Part shown: one piece after another, positions 37,917 to 46,346 of the stretch
How positions within the stretch are numbered: the first letter of the stretch is position 1
Layout: each line of letters begins with the position of its first letter
Origin: Rhodobium orientis
GTDB taxonomy: Bacteria; Pseudomonadota; Alphaproteobacteria; Rhizobiales; Rhodobiaceae
Assembly: GCF_003258835.1 (NCBI RefSeq)
Contig: NZ_NPEV01000035.1
Location: forward strand, 1-59,350
Direction: 5' to 3'
DNA: 59,350 nucleotides
The notes under the pieces: generated by a model
What the model was told of the DNA's origin: nothing
Databases searched by the model: none
Seen by the model: the letters and a program-made list of their open reading frames with translations, nothing else
Made by a program: the position numbers and the translations under genes

Positions 37917-38669
37917 CTACCCCGGCTTACCGCTGAGGAAACTGTGGAAGGCCGTGCGGGCTTCCTCGGAGCGCAGGCGCTCGCGGAAGAGGTCGGCTTC
38001 CTCCTCGATGCGGGCGATGACGTCCATCGGATCGCCGCGCAGCAGCCGGCGCGCGGCCGTCAGGGCCGCCTGGGGCTTGGCCGCCAGTTCGCGGGCCGCG
38101 GCGAAGGCCTGGGTCTCCACATCGTCGCTGCGCACCACCGCGTTGACGAGGCCCGCCGCGTGGGCCTGTTCGGCGTCGAAGGTGGCGCCGAGGCAGAGCA
38201 GCTCGAACGCCCGCGGCAGGCCGAGGAGCCGCGGGGCGAGCAGGCTGGAGGCCGCCTCCGGCACCAGGCCGAGGTCGAGGAAGGGCGTGCGGAACACGGA
38301 GTTCGGGCTGGCATAGACCAGGTCGCAATGCATCAGCATGGTCGTGCCGATGCCGATGGCGAGCCCGTCGACGGCGGCGATCATCGGCTTGTCGACGGTC
38401 GCCAGCGTCTTCAAAAAGTGGATCACCGCCTCGCCGAGCGCGCCCTCCTCGGCAAAGCTCAAAAAGTCCTCGATGTCGTTGCCGGCCGTGAATGCGCCGG
38501 GCACGCCGGCCAGCAGATGGACGCGGACCGCCTCGTCCTGCTCGCCGGTGCGAAGCGCCTCGGTGAGTGTCTCGTACATGGCGTTGGTGATGGCGTTCTT
38601 CTTTTCCGGGCGGTCGAGGCGCAGGCGCTGGACGCCGGCCTCGCGGTCGATGCGGATGTGTTCGGTCAT
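37917..38669 (-). CDS. enoyl-CoA hydratase/isomerase family protein
   Basis: This 250-aa crotonase-fold enzyme has the two oxyanion-hole segments (FTAGNDIEDF and AAVDGLAIGIGTTM) and one catalytic-type Glu in LGLVPEAASS; the second hydratase Glu position is not evident, so isomerase or a related crotonase reaction is as likely as hydration. It begins 5 nt after the stop of the acyl-CoA dehydrogenase gene, and the two form a beta-oxidation-like operon. Longer upstream frame belongs to antisense shadow of the dehydrogenase. Confidence 0.85.
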   Translation of the reverse strand: MTEHIRIDREAGVQRLRLDRPEKKNAITNAMYETLTEALRTGEQDEAVRVHLLAGVPGAFTAGNDIEDFLSFAEEGALGEAVIHFLKTLATVDKPMIAAVDGLAIGIGTTMLMHCDLVYASPNSVFRTPFLDLGLVPEAASSLLAPRLLGLPRAFELLCLGATFDAEQAHAAGLVNAVVRSDDVETQAFAAARELAAKPQAALTAARRLLRGDPMDVIARIEEEADLFRERLRSEEARTAFHSFLSGKPG

Positions 38670-38674
38670 CGCGG

Positions 38675-40462
38675 TCACGCCGACAGGAGGTCGGGATCGG
38701 CGGCAAGGATGCTCGCCGCACCGCCGGTGACCGTTTCCTTCAGGCCGCCGCTGGCCGTCAGGATGTTTTCTGCAAAGAACCGGGCGGTGTGGATGTGGGC
38801 GGCGGCGGCACCCGAGCCGTCCGCGGAATTCGCCGCGGCAAGCGCGCCGCGGGCAAGGCCGGCGCCGCCGGCGGCGAGCGACAGCAGCCGCAGATAGGGC
38901 GTTGCCCCGGCCAGCGCCTCGGAGATGCGGCCCTCGCCGACGGCGGCAAGCAGCCATTCCGTCGCGACCTCCGTGTCGTCCAGCGCCGCATTCAGCCTCT
39001 CGCCGATGCGGCCGAAATCGACCCGGTTGGAGGCTGCGGCCCTTTCCGCTACCTCACGCAGCTCAGACAGATACCCGCGTACGGCCTCGCCGCCGGACTG
39101 GGGCAGCTTCCTCATGATGAGGTCGATCGCCTGGATGCCGTTGGTGCCCTCGTAGATCATGGCGATGCGGGAATCGCGCAGGTGCTGGGCGGCGCCGGTC
39201 TCCTCCACATAGCCCATGCCGCCATGGATCTGGACGCCGATGGAGGCGACCTCGAAACCGATGTCGGTGGAGAACGCCTTGGCGAGCGGCGTCAGCAGGT
39301 TGGCCCGCTCCTGCCAGGTCTTGCCGGCCTCGCCCTCCTCGATGCGACCGCGGTCGATGGCTTCCGCGCAGGCGTAGCAGATGGCGCGCGAGGCGTGTAC
39401 GAGCGCCTTCATGGTGGCGAGGTTGCGGCGCACATCCGGGTGCAGCGCGATCGGCGCCATGCCCTCGCCCTGCCAGTCCGGATTGCGGCCCTGGCGGCGC
39501 TCCTCGGCATAAGCGAGCGCCTGCTGGAAGGCGCGCTCGGCGATCCCGACGCCCTGCAGGCCGACGATCAGGCGGGCGTTGTTCATCATCGTGAACATGC
39601 AGGCAAGGCCGCGATTTTCCTCGCCGACCAGCCAGCCGACGGCACCGTCCTTCTCGCCGTAGAGCATGGTGCAGGTGGGCGAGCCGTGGATGCCGAGCTT
39701 TTCCTCCACATTGGCGCAGAGGAGGTCGTTGGCGGGCCCGAGGCTGCCGTCCTCGTTGACGAGGAATTTCGGCACGGCAAAGAGCGAGATGCCCCTGGTG
39801 CCGGCCGGCGCATCGGGCAGGCGCGCCAGCACGAGATGGACGATGTTGTCGGTGAGGTCATGCTCGCCATAGGTGATGAAGATTTTCTGGCCGAACAACC
39901 GGTAGCTGCCGTCGCCGGCGCGCTCGGCCCGGGTGCGCAGCGCATTGAGGTCGGAGCCGGCCTGGGGTTCGGTCAGGTTCATGGTCGCCATCCATTCGCC
40001 CGAGACGAGCCTTTTCAGATAGCGCTCCTGAACCTCGGGACTGGCATGGGCGGCGAAGGCCTCGATGGAGCCGACGGTCAGCGTCGGGCCGACGCCGAAG
40101 GCCATCGACGCGGCATTCCACATCTCCTGTGTGGCGGCGAGCATCACCGTCGGCAGCCCCTGGCCGCCGAATTCCTCCGGCGCGGAAAGACCCGCCCAGC
40201 CGGCCGCGCACCAGGCCTCATAGACCCGCCGCCAGCCCTCCGGCATCGTCACCTTGCCGTCCTTGAAGTGGGCGTGCTCGGCATCGCCGACGCGGTTCAG
40301 CGGCGCGATCTCCTCGCTCGCGAACTTGCCGGCCTCCTCCAGGATGGCGTCCATCAGGTCTTCGCTGAGATCGCCGAGGCGGCCCTCGGCGAGAAGTTCC
40401 GAGACGCCGGTCATGTGCTTCAGGGTGAAGGCGATATCGGACACCGGCGCGCGGTAGCTCAT
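38675..40462 (-). CDS. long acyl-CoA dehydrogenase (DmdC/AidB-like C-terminal extension)
   Basis: At 595 aa it is about 200 residues longer than short/medium-chain dehydrogenases and matches the group that includes DmdC (3-methylmercaptopropionyl-CoA dehydrogenase). It shows MNLTEPQAGSDLNALRT, the FAD-binding KIFITYGEHDLTDNIVHLVLAR region, and the IHGGMGYVEETGAAQHLRDSRIAMIYEGTNGIQAIDL block, followed by an extra C-terminal helical domain. GGAGG precedes the ATG. The paired crotonase downstream suggests a short pathway of CoA-ester oxidation; substrate is uncertain, and other long-type dehydrogenases act on ordinary acyl-CoAs. Confidence 0.88.
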   Translation of the reverse strand: MSYRAPVSDIAFTLKHMTGVSELLAEGRLGDLSEDLMDAILEEAGKFASEEIAPLNRVGDAEHAHFKDGKVTMPEGWRRVYEAWCAAGWAGLSAPEEFGGQGLPTVMLAATQEMWNAASMAFGVGPTLTVGSIEAFAAHASPEVQERYLKRLVSGEWMATMNLTEPQAGSDLNALRTRAERAGDGSYRLFGQKIFITYGEHDLTDNIVHLVLARLPDAPAGTRGISLFAVPKFLVNEDGSLGPANDLLCANVEEKLGIHGSPTCTMLYGEKDGAVGWLVGEENRGLACMFTMMNNARLIVGLQGVGIAERAFQQALAYAEERRQGRNPDWQGEGMAPIALHPDVRRNLATMKALVHASRAICYACAEAIDRGRIEEGEAGKTWQERANLLTPLAKAFSTDIGFEVASIGVQIHGGMGYVEETGAAQHLRDSRIAMIYEGTNGIQAIDLIMRKLPQSGGEAVRGYLSELREVAERAAASNRVDFGRIGERLNAALDDTEVATEWLLAAVGEGRISEALAGATPYLRLLSLAAGGAGLARGALAAANSADGSGAAAAHIHTARFFAENILTASGGLKETVTGGAASILAADPDLLSA

Positions 40463-40495
40463 GAAATTCCTCCCTCAAGGACCGGCACCGGCCCC

Positions 40496-40521
40496 TTGAC
40501 GCCTGCGGCAAGCGGCGTCAA
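40496..40521. promoter_or_regulatory. inverted repeat upstream of the acyl-CoA dehydrogenase operon
   Basis: TTGACGCC and GGCGTCAA form a perfect 8-bp inverted repeat separated by 10 bases, 34 nt upstream of the dehydrogenase ATG in the divergent gap with the Sua5 gene. The geometry fits a dimeric repressor operator, possibly of a TetR- or GntR-type regulator of acyl-CoA use. Confidence 0.5.
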
Positions 40522-40637
40522 AACCGCGCCAGTTCGTACTTTTTCCAGCACTCTATCGCCCCCCGCCGCCCCGTCAATGGCGGGTTACGCGTGCCCGGCC
40601 GCTGCGGACCGGCCGGCGCCGGCTCCCGGGGACCGCC

Positions 40638-41639
40638 ATGAAGATCTGGCCCATCGATCCTCTGCCGACCCGTTTCGACGGCGACCCGGGCTTTGCCGAA
40701 GCGCTGCAATACCTTGCCGCGGGCGACCTTGTCGCCGTGCCGACCGAGACGGTCTACGGGCTTGCGGCGGACGCCACCAGCGCCGATGCGGTGGCCGGCA
40801 TTTTCGCGGCCAAGGAGCGGCCGACCTTCAACCCGCTGATCAGCCATGTGGAGAGCCTGGAAGCCGGCGAGCGCCACGGCGTCTTCGATGCGACGGCGCG
40901 AAAGCTGGCGGAGGCGTTCTGGCCCGGCCCGCTGACCCTCGTCGTGGAGCGCCGGAGTTCGTCGCCGATCTGCGATCTTGCGACCGCGGGGCTGTCGACC
41001 GTCGGGCTCAGGGTCCCGGCCACGGCGGTGACGCGGGCGCTGACGGCGGCGCTCGGCCGGCCGCTTGCCGCGCCCAGCGCCAACCGGTCCGGACGCATCA
41101 GCGCAACGACGGCGGAAGCCGTCGCCGCCGATCTCGGCGAGCGCATCGCCGGCATCATCGATTGCGGGCCGACCCCGGTCGGCGTGGAGTCGACCATCGT
41201 CGCCATCGTCGGGCCCGACCCGGTTCTCCTCAGGCCCGGCGGCATCCCCCGCGGCGCCATCGAAGAGCTTCTCGGCCGGCCGCTTGCGGCCCCTAAGGAC
41301 GCCGCGGACCGCCCCTCGGCGCCGGGAATGCTCGCCTCGCACTACGCGCCCGATGCCGGCGTCCGGCTCGATGCCGAGGACGTCCGGCCCGGCGAGGCGC
41401 TGCTCGCCTTCGGTCCCGATCTGCCGCCGGGAGCGGACGCCGCCCTTGCCGTTGCCAACCTCTCGGCTGCCGGCGATCTGACGGAAGCGGCGAAAAATCT
41501 CTTCGGCCTGATGCGTCGGCTCGACGCAAGCGGCGCGGCGACGATTGCCGTCATGCCGATCCCGGCAGACGGCCTCGGCGAGGCGATCCGCGACCGGCTT
41601 GCCAGAGCGGCTGCACCGCGAAATATGCATCATCCGTAA
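40638..41639 (+). CDS. L-threonylcarbamoyladenylate synthase (Sua5/TsaC)
   Basis: The 333-aa protein makes threonylcarbamoyl-AMP for the t6A37 modification of ANN-decoding tRNAs. The YrdC-like domain (about 20-220) has VAVPTETVYGLAADAT, KERPTFNPLISHV and SANRSGRISATTAEAV; a C-terminal Sua5 domain (ASHYAPDAGVRL onward) distinguishes it from the shorter TsaC form. The start follows the divergent dehydrogenase control region. Confidence 0.92.
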   Translation: MKIWPIDPLPTRFDGDPGFAEALQYLAAGDLVAVPTETVYGLAADATSADAVAGIFAAKERPTFNPLISHVESLEAGERHGVFDATARKLAEAFWPGPLTLVVERRSSSPICDLATAGLSTVGLRVPATAVTRALTAALGRPLAAPSANRSGRISATTAEAVAADLGERIAGIIDCGPTPVGVESTIVAIVGPDPVLLRPGGIPRGAIEELLGRPLAAPKDAADRPSAPGMLASHYAPDAGVRLDAEDVRPGEALLAFGPDLPPGADAALAVANLSAAGDLTEAAKNLFGLMRRLDASGAATIAVMPIPADGLGEAIRDRLARAAAPRNMHHP

Positions 41640-41708
41640 AATACACTTGTTGACAAGCGTCCCGGCTCCATCGTCTGATTCCCAATTCGGGAGCAACAGG
41701 AAACGCCA

Positions 41709-42635
41709 TTGGCCACGCTTTACATTTCGCACCCCGTGTTCCTGGAACACGTCACGCCGCTCGGCCATCCGGAGCGCGCCGACCGGTTGCGCGCCATCGA
41801 CCGCATCCTGGAGCACGAGCGTTTCCAGTCGCTGCAGCGGGACGTGCCGCCGAAGGCGACGATGGAACAGCTCCTCTTTGCCCATCCGGAAGAGCACATC
41901 CTCGACGTCGAGGCGTCGATCCCGATGGAGGGCGTCGCCCATATCGACTCCGACACCACCGTCTCGTCGGGAAGCTGGGAGGCGGCCTCGCGGGCGGCTG
42001 GCGCGGCGATCCTTGCCGTCGACGACGTCATGAAGGGCATCGTCCAGAACGCCTTTTGCGCCATCCGGCCGCCGGGGCACCACGCCGAGGCCGACACCTC
42101 GATGGGCTTCTGCCTGTTCAACAACGCCGCCATCGGCGCCCGCCAGGCCCAGCGCAAGCACGGCGCGGAGCGGGTCGCGATCATCGATTTCGACGTCCAT
42201 CACGGCAACGGCACCCAGGACATCTTCTGGAACGACCCCACCGTGATGTACGCCTCCACGCACCAGTTTCCGCTCTATCCCGGCACCGGGGCAGCGAACG
42301 AGACCGGCGTCGGCAACATCGTCAACGCGCCGCTCGATCCTGGCGCCGGCGGGGCGGAATTCCGCGAGGCCTTCGACATCGCCATCCTGCCGGCGGTGGA
42401 GAAGTTCAGTCCGGACCTGATCATCATCTCGGCCGGCTTCGACGGCCACGCCCGGGACCCGCTCGCCCACCTCAACCTGGTGGAGGCCGATTTCGCCTGG
42501 GCCACCAAGAAGCTGATGGACATCGCCGACCGCACCTGCGAGGGCCGCGTGGTCTCGCTGCTGGAAGGCGGCTACGACCTGGAATCCCTCGCCCGCTCCA
42601 CCGCCGCCCATGTGCTGTCGCTGATGGGGTCCTGA
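41709..42635 (+). CDS. histone deacetylase-like amidohydrolase
   Basis: The 308-aa enzyme belongs to the arginase/deacetylase fold used by class II HDACs and acetylpolyamine amidohydrolases. Visible active-site elements are [15 protein letters not shown] (HH charge relay), [12 protein letters not shown] (zinc Asp and His), [13 protein letters not shown] (zinc Asp) and [10 protein letters not shown] (catalytic Tyr). A TTG start at 41709 with AGGAAAC upstream is used; no closer ATG keeps the conserved [11 protein letters not shown] opening. It precedes xseB and dxs on the same strand, a linkage seen in other rhizobia-like genomes. Confidence 0.9.
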   Translation: MATLYISHPVFLEHVTPLGHPERADRLRAIDRILEHERFQSLQRDVPPKATMEQLLFAHPEEHILDVEASIPMEGVAHIDSDTTVSSGSWEAASRAAGAAILAVDDVMKGIVQNAFCAIRPPGHHAEADTSMGFCLFNNAAIGARQAQRKHGAERVAIIDFDVHHGNGTQDIFWNDPTVMYASTHQFPLYPGTGAANETGVGNIVNAPLDPGAGGAEFREAFDIAILPAVEKFSPDLIIISAGFDGHARDPLAHLNLVEADFAWATKKLMDIADRTCEGRVVSLLEGGYDLESLARSTAAHVLSLMGS

Positions 42636-42738
42636 CACCTGGCCGGGCCGGGTTGACCTTTGGGCTCCCAGGGCAAATCCTTGGGCGCAATGGGAATCAG
42701 CGGGCCTTTCGCCCGTCATCAACGAAGGGATCGCCGGA

Positions 42739-43008
42739 GTGGCCGACAAAAGCGCGAGCGGAGCGGAAGCCGGGGCCGACATTGCCGCCATGAGCTTCGA
42801 GAAGGCGCTGGCGGAGCTTGAGACCATCGTCGAAAAGCTGGAGCGCGGCGACGTTCCGCTTGCCGAGTCCATCGCCATCTACGAGCGCGGCGAAGCGCTG
42901 AAGAAGCACTGCGACGCGCTGCTGAAGGCGGCCGAGGCCAAGGTGGAAAAGATCCGCACCGACGGCGACGGCAATCCGGTCGGCACCGAACCGCTCGACG
43001 TGGAATAG
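42739..43008 (+). CDS. xseB: exodeoxyribonuclease VII small subunit
   Basis: XseB (89 aa here) packs around the XseA large subunit of exonuclease VII. The sequence has the signature [23 protein letters not shown] followed by [25 protein letters not shown], a two-helix hairpin. It starts at a GTG with CCGGAG upstream. xseA is not in the window. It lies between the deacetylase-like gene and pirin/dxs. Confidence 0.93.
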   Translation: MADKSASGAEAGADIAAMSFEKALAELETIVEKLERGDVPLAESIAIYERGEALKKHCDALLKAAEAKVEKIRTDGDGNPVGTEPLDVE

Positions 43009-43144
43009 CCGCGAAAACGCACCGATTGCCGAAACGCACTGGCAAGCCGGCGCGAACGCCCCATCTTCCCGGACTGCAGTCTTTCGGGAGCTTGCCCATG
43101 TTCCGCCCGCCAATGCCCGGCTTTGCAGCGTCCAGTCACTGGAT

Positions 43145-43198
43145 CGGCGCATGAGCGCCGACAATCTGGGGACCGGCGCGTGAGCGCCGACAATCCGG
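43145..43198 (+). promoter_or_regulatory. 29-bp tandem duplication creating an upstream mini-ORF at the pirin start
   Basis: CGGCGCATGAGCGCCGACAA at 43145 recurs with one base changed at 43174, and both copies continue for five further bases, again with one mismatch. In copy 1 the ATG (43151) opens a 10-codon frame (MSADNLGTGA) whose TGA overlaps the GTG start of pirin in copy 2. Confidence 0.6.
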
Positions 43199-44064
43199 CC
43201 ATCGATACGGTGATCGCGGCGCGCACGCGCGATCTCGGCGGCTTCGAGGTGGCGCGGGTGCTGCCCTCGGCGCGCCGGCGCATGGTCGGGCCGTTCATCT
43301 TCCTCGACCAGATCGGCCCGGCCGAGTTCCTGACCGGCACCGGCATCGACGTGCGCCCGCACCCCCATATCGGGCTCTCCACCCTCACCTATCTCTATTC
43401 CGGCGCGCTCATGCACCGGGACTCCCAGGGCCATGCCCAGGTGATCCGGCCCGGCGAGGTCAACTGGATGACGGCGGGCCGCGGCATCGCCCATTCGGAG
43501 CGCTCGCCGGAGGATGCGCGGGCCGACGCCCACGATCTCTTCGGCCTGCAGTTCTGGGTGGCGCTGCCGAAGGATCGCGAGGAGACGGACCCGTCCTTCG
43601 TCCACTATTCAAACGATGAGGTCGCAACCGTCGTCGGCAACGGCATCGACGTGACCGTCGTCGCCGGCACGCTGTGGGGCGCGACCTCGGAGGTGGAGAC
43701 GGTCGCCGACCTCGTCTTTGCCGACATCGCGCTCGATGCCGGGGCCGAAGCGCCGATCGATGCCGACCACGAGGAGCGCGCCGTCTATGTGCTGTCCGGG
43801 CGCATCGTCCTTGCCGGCAGCACCTTTTCGGCCGGCGAGCTGGCGGTGCTGGCGCCCGGCCATGCCACCACGGTGAAGGCCGAAGAGGCGTCCCGGGTCG
43901 CCCTCCTCGGCGGGCCGACGGCCGACGGGCCGCGCCACATCTGGTGGAATTTCGTCTCCTCTTCCAAGGAACGGATCGAGGACGCCAAGGCCGACTGGAA
44001 GGCCGGCCGGTTCCCGCTGGTTGCCGGCGACGAGAGCGAGTTCATCCCGTTGCCGGAGCAATAG
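43180..44064 (+). CDS. pirin family protein (bicupin)
   Basis: The 294-aa protein is a pirin: GFEVARVLPSARRRMVGPFIFLDQIGPAEF opens the N-terminal cupin, with metal ligands expected in RPHPHIGLSTLTYL and RDSQGHAQVIRPGEVNWMTAGRGIAHSE, and a C-terminal pirin domain from about 185. Pirins act variously as quercetinases or transcription co-regulators. I choose the GTG at 43180 (VSADNPAIDTVIAART), in the second copy of a 29-bp duplication. It is inserted between xseB and dxs, which are adjacent in many relatives. Confidence 0.85.
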   Translation: MSADNPAIDTVIAARTRDLGGFEVARVLPSARRRMVGPFIFLDQIGPAEFLTGTGIDVRPHPHIGLSTLTYLYSGALMHRDSQGHAQVIRPGEVNWMTAGRGIAHSERSPEDARADAHDLFGLQFWVALPKDREETDPSFVHYSNDEVATVVGNGIDVTVVAGTLWGATSEVETVADLVFADIALDAGAEAPIDADHEERAVYVLSGRIVLAGSTFSAGELAVLAPGHATTVKAEEASRVALLGGPTADGPRHIWWNFVSSSKERIEDAKADWKAGRFPLVAGDESEFIPLPEQ

Positions 44065-44115
44065 TGTCTATACTTGTTGACAGATCGCCTGCCGCAATTG
44101 GCCGCGGAGCCTTAT

Positions 44116-44135
44116 GTGTCAATTTTCCTTGACAC
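44116..44135. promoter_or_regulatory. perfect inverted repeat in the dxs leader region
   Basis: GTGTCAA-TTTTCC-TTGACAC is a perfect 7-bp dyad 68 nt before the dxs start. Its right half contains TTGACA, a -35-like box, although no well-spaced -10 follows. It may be a repressor site overlapping the dxs promoter. Confidence 0.45.
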
Positions 44136-44202
44136 GTTTACGGTTCTTGTGGCCTTGCTATAAGGCATGGTGTTTTCCGAATTCTGACAGTGCGATACGG
44201 AC

Positions 44203-46122
44203 GTGACAGACAAACCGAACACCCCGCTGCTCGATCAGGTGAGCAGCCCCGCCGACCTCAGGAAGCTCGACCCCGCCCAGTTGCGGCAGCTCGCCGATGA
44301 GCTGCGCGAGGAGGTGATCGACACCGTATCGGTCACCGGCGGCCATCTCGGCGCCGGCCTCGGCGTCGTGGAGCTCACCGTCGCGCTGCATTACATCTTC
44401 GATACGCCCCAGGACCGGTTGATCTGGGATGTCGGCCACCAGTGCTATCCGCACAAGATCCTGACGGAGCGACGCGACCGTATCCGCACCCTGCGCCAGG
44501 GTGGCGGCCTGTCCGGCTTCACCAAGCGCAAGGAATCCGGCTACGACCCGTTCGGCGCCGGCCATTCCTCGACTTCGATTTCCGCCGGCCTCGGCTTTGC
44601 CGTCGCGCGCGACCTTGCCGGCAGTGAGAACAACGTCATCGCTGTCATCGGCGACGGCTCGATGTCGGCGGGCATGGCCTATGAGGCGATGAACAATGCC
44701 GGCGCGCAGGAATCGCGGCTGATCGTCATCCTCAACGACAACGAGATGTCGATCGCCCCGCCGGTCGGCGCCATGAGTTCCTATCTCGCCCGGCTGGTGT
44801 CGAGCCGCACCTTCCTGCAGCTCCGCGACATGGGCAAACAACTGCTCAGGCGGATGCCGAAGATCTTCCACGAGCCGGTCTCACGGGCCGAAGAATACGC
44901 CCGCGGCATGTGGACGGGCGGCACCCTCTTTGAGGAGCTGGGCTTTTACTATGTCGGCCCGATCGACGGCCACAATCTCGACCATCTTCTGCCGGTGCTG
45001 AAGAACGTGCGCGACGTCAAGGACGGGCCGATCCTGGTCCATGTCGTCACCCAGAAGGGCAAGGGCTACGAGCCGGCCGAGCGTTCCACCGACAAGTATC
45101 ACGGCGTCGCCAAGTTCGACGTGGTCACCGGCGCCCAGGTGAAATCGTCCGGCAAGGCGCCCTCCTACACCAAGGTGTTCGCCGAAGCGATCGCCAAAGA
45201 GGCCGAAACGGACGACAAGATCGTCACTGTGACCGCGGCGATGCCCGCCGGCACCGGCCTCGACAAGTTTGCGGAAAAGTTCCCGAAGCGGTTCTTCGAC
45301 GTTGGCATCGCCGAACAGCACGCCGTCACCTTCTCCGCCGGCCTTGCCGCGGAAGGGCTGAAGCCGTTCTGCGCGATCTATTCCACCTTCCTGCAGCGCG
45401 CCTACGACCAGGTGGTGCACGACGTCGCCATCCAGGGCCTGCCGGTGCGCTTTGCCATCGACCGGGCCGGGATCGTCGGCGCCGACGGCGCCACCCATGC
45501 CGGCGCGTTTGACCTTGCCTATCTCTCCTGCCTGCCGAACATGGTCGTCATGGCGGCCGCCGACGAGGCGGATCTCGTCCACATGGTGGCGACCGCCGCC
45601 GCCTACAATGACGGCCCGATCGCCTTTCGTTATCCGCGCGGCGAGGGCCGCGGCGTGGAAATGCCGGAAAAGGGCGAGGTCCTGGAAATCGGCCGCGGCC
45701 GGGTGCTGCGCAAGGGCTCCAAGGTGGCGCTGCTGTCGATCGGCGCCAGGCTCGGCCAGTGCCTGATGGCCGCCGACGAGCTGGACGCGGCCGGCCTTTC
45801 CACGACGGTTGCCGATGCCCGCTTCGCCAAGCCGCTCGACCGCGACCTGGTCAGCCGGCTCGCCGGCAATCACGAGGTTCTGATCATCGTCGAAGAAGGC
45901 TCCGTCGGCGGCTTTTCCGCCCAGGTCTTCGACTTCCTCGCCGATGACGGGCTCCTGGAGAACAGCCTCAAGGTGCGCTCGCTGCACCTGCCCGACGCCT
46001 TCCTCGACCACGGCAACACCGAGGCGATCTACGGCGAGGTCGGGCTCGACGCCAAGGGCATCGTCTCCAAGGTCTTCGAAGCGCTCGGCCACCAGACGGT
46101 CTCCGACTTCCGGCGCGCCTGA
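44203..46122 (+). CDS. dxs: 1-deoxy-D-xylulose-5-phosphate synthase
   Basis: DXS condenses pyruvate with glyceraldehyde 3-phosphate in a TPP-dependent reaction, the first step of the MEP isoprenoid pathway. The 639-aa length is normal. Visible features are [17 protein letters not shown], the TPP/Mg motif [18 protein letters not shown], the transketolase-like [17 protein letters not shown] with catalytic Glu, and [15 protein letters not shown]. It starts at a GTG; the preceding 138 nt carry an inverted repeat. Confidence 0.96.
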   Translation: MTDKPNTPLLDQVSSPADLRKLDPAQLRQLADELREEVIDTVSVTGGHLGAGLGVVELTVALHYIFDTPQDRLIWDVGHQCYPHKILTERRDRIRTLRQGGGLSGFTKRKESGYDPFGAGHSSTSISAGLGFAVARDLAGSENNVIAVIGDGSMSAGMAYEAMNNAGAQESRLIVILNDNEMSIAPPVGAMSSYLARLVSSRTFLQLRDMGKQLLRRMPKIFHEPVSRAEEYARGMWTGGTLFEELGFYYVGPIDGHNLDHLLPVLKNVRDVKDGPILVHVVTQKGKGYEPAERSTDKYHGVAKFDVVTGAQVKSSGKAPSYTKVFAEAIAKEAETDDKIVTVTAAMPAGTGLDKFAEKFPKRFFDVGIAEQHAVTFSAGLAAEGLKPFCAIYSTFLQRAYDQVVHDVAIQGLPVRFAIDRAGIVGADGATHAGAFDLAYLSCLPNMVVMAAADEADLVHMVATAAAYNDGPIAFRYPRGEGRGVEMPEKGEVLEIGRGRVLRKGSKVALLSIGARLGQCLMAADELDAAGLSTTVADARFAKPLDRDLVSRLAGNHEVLIIVEEGSVGGFSAQVFDFLADDGLLENSLKVRSLHLPDAFLDHGNTEAIYGEVGLDAKGIVSKVFEALGHQTVSDFRRA

Positions 46123-46158
46123 GGCGTTTCGGCCCCATCGCGACATGACCCCGGCATG

Positions 46159-46182
46159 GCGCGTCCGATCGGACGGACGCGC
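46159..46182 (+). terminator. candidate dxs terminator hairpin
   Basis: GCGCGTCC and GGACGCGC pair over an 8-nt loop 37 nt after the dxs stop. A T-run (TTTTT) is present but about 17 nt farther on, so termination strength is uncertain. Confidence 0.45.
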
Positions 46183-46346
46183 GGTGCTTTGGCGCTACGT
46201 TTTTCCCCGTGCCTTTTTCCCAATACCGGTTCCCACTTGTGGGGGACACGCATTACAGTCGGTTTTTCCGAACGTGGCCCTTTTTGCGCCGCACGCCGCG
46301 GCTACTAACGCGGCGGCGGGGCGTTACCTCTTTGCGGGGAGATTTC

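Noticed and set aside
37917-40462. DMSP/methylmercaptopropionate (dmdCD) operon
   Set aside because: The dehydrogenase has DmdC-like length, but no dmdA or dmdB is present and the crotonase fits many pathways, so a specific dmd call is not supported.
38789-41296. 835-codon plus-strand frame across the acyl-CoA dehydrogenase and Sua5 genes
   Set aside because: It crosses two confidently identified genes on different strands and encodes no recognisable domain.
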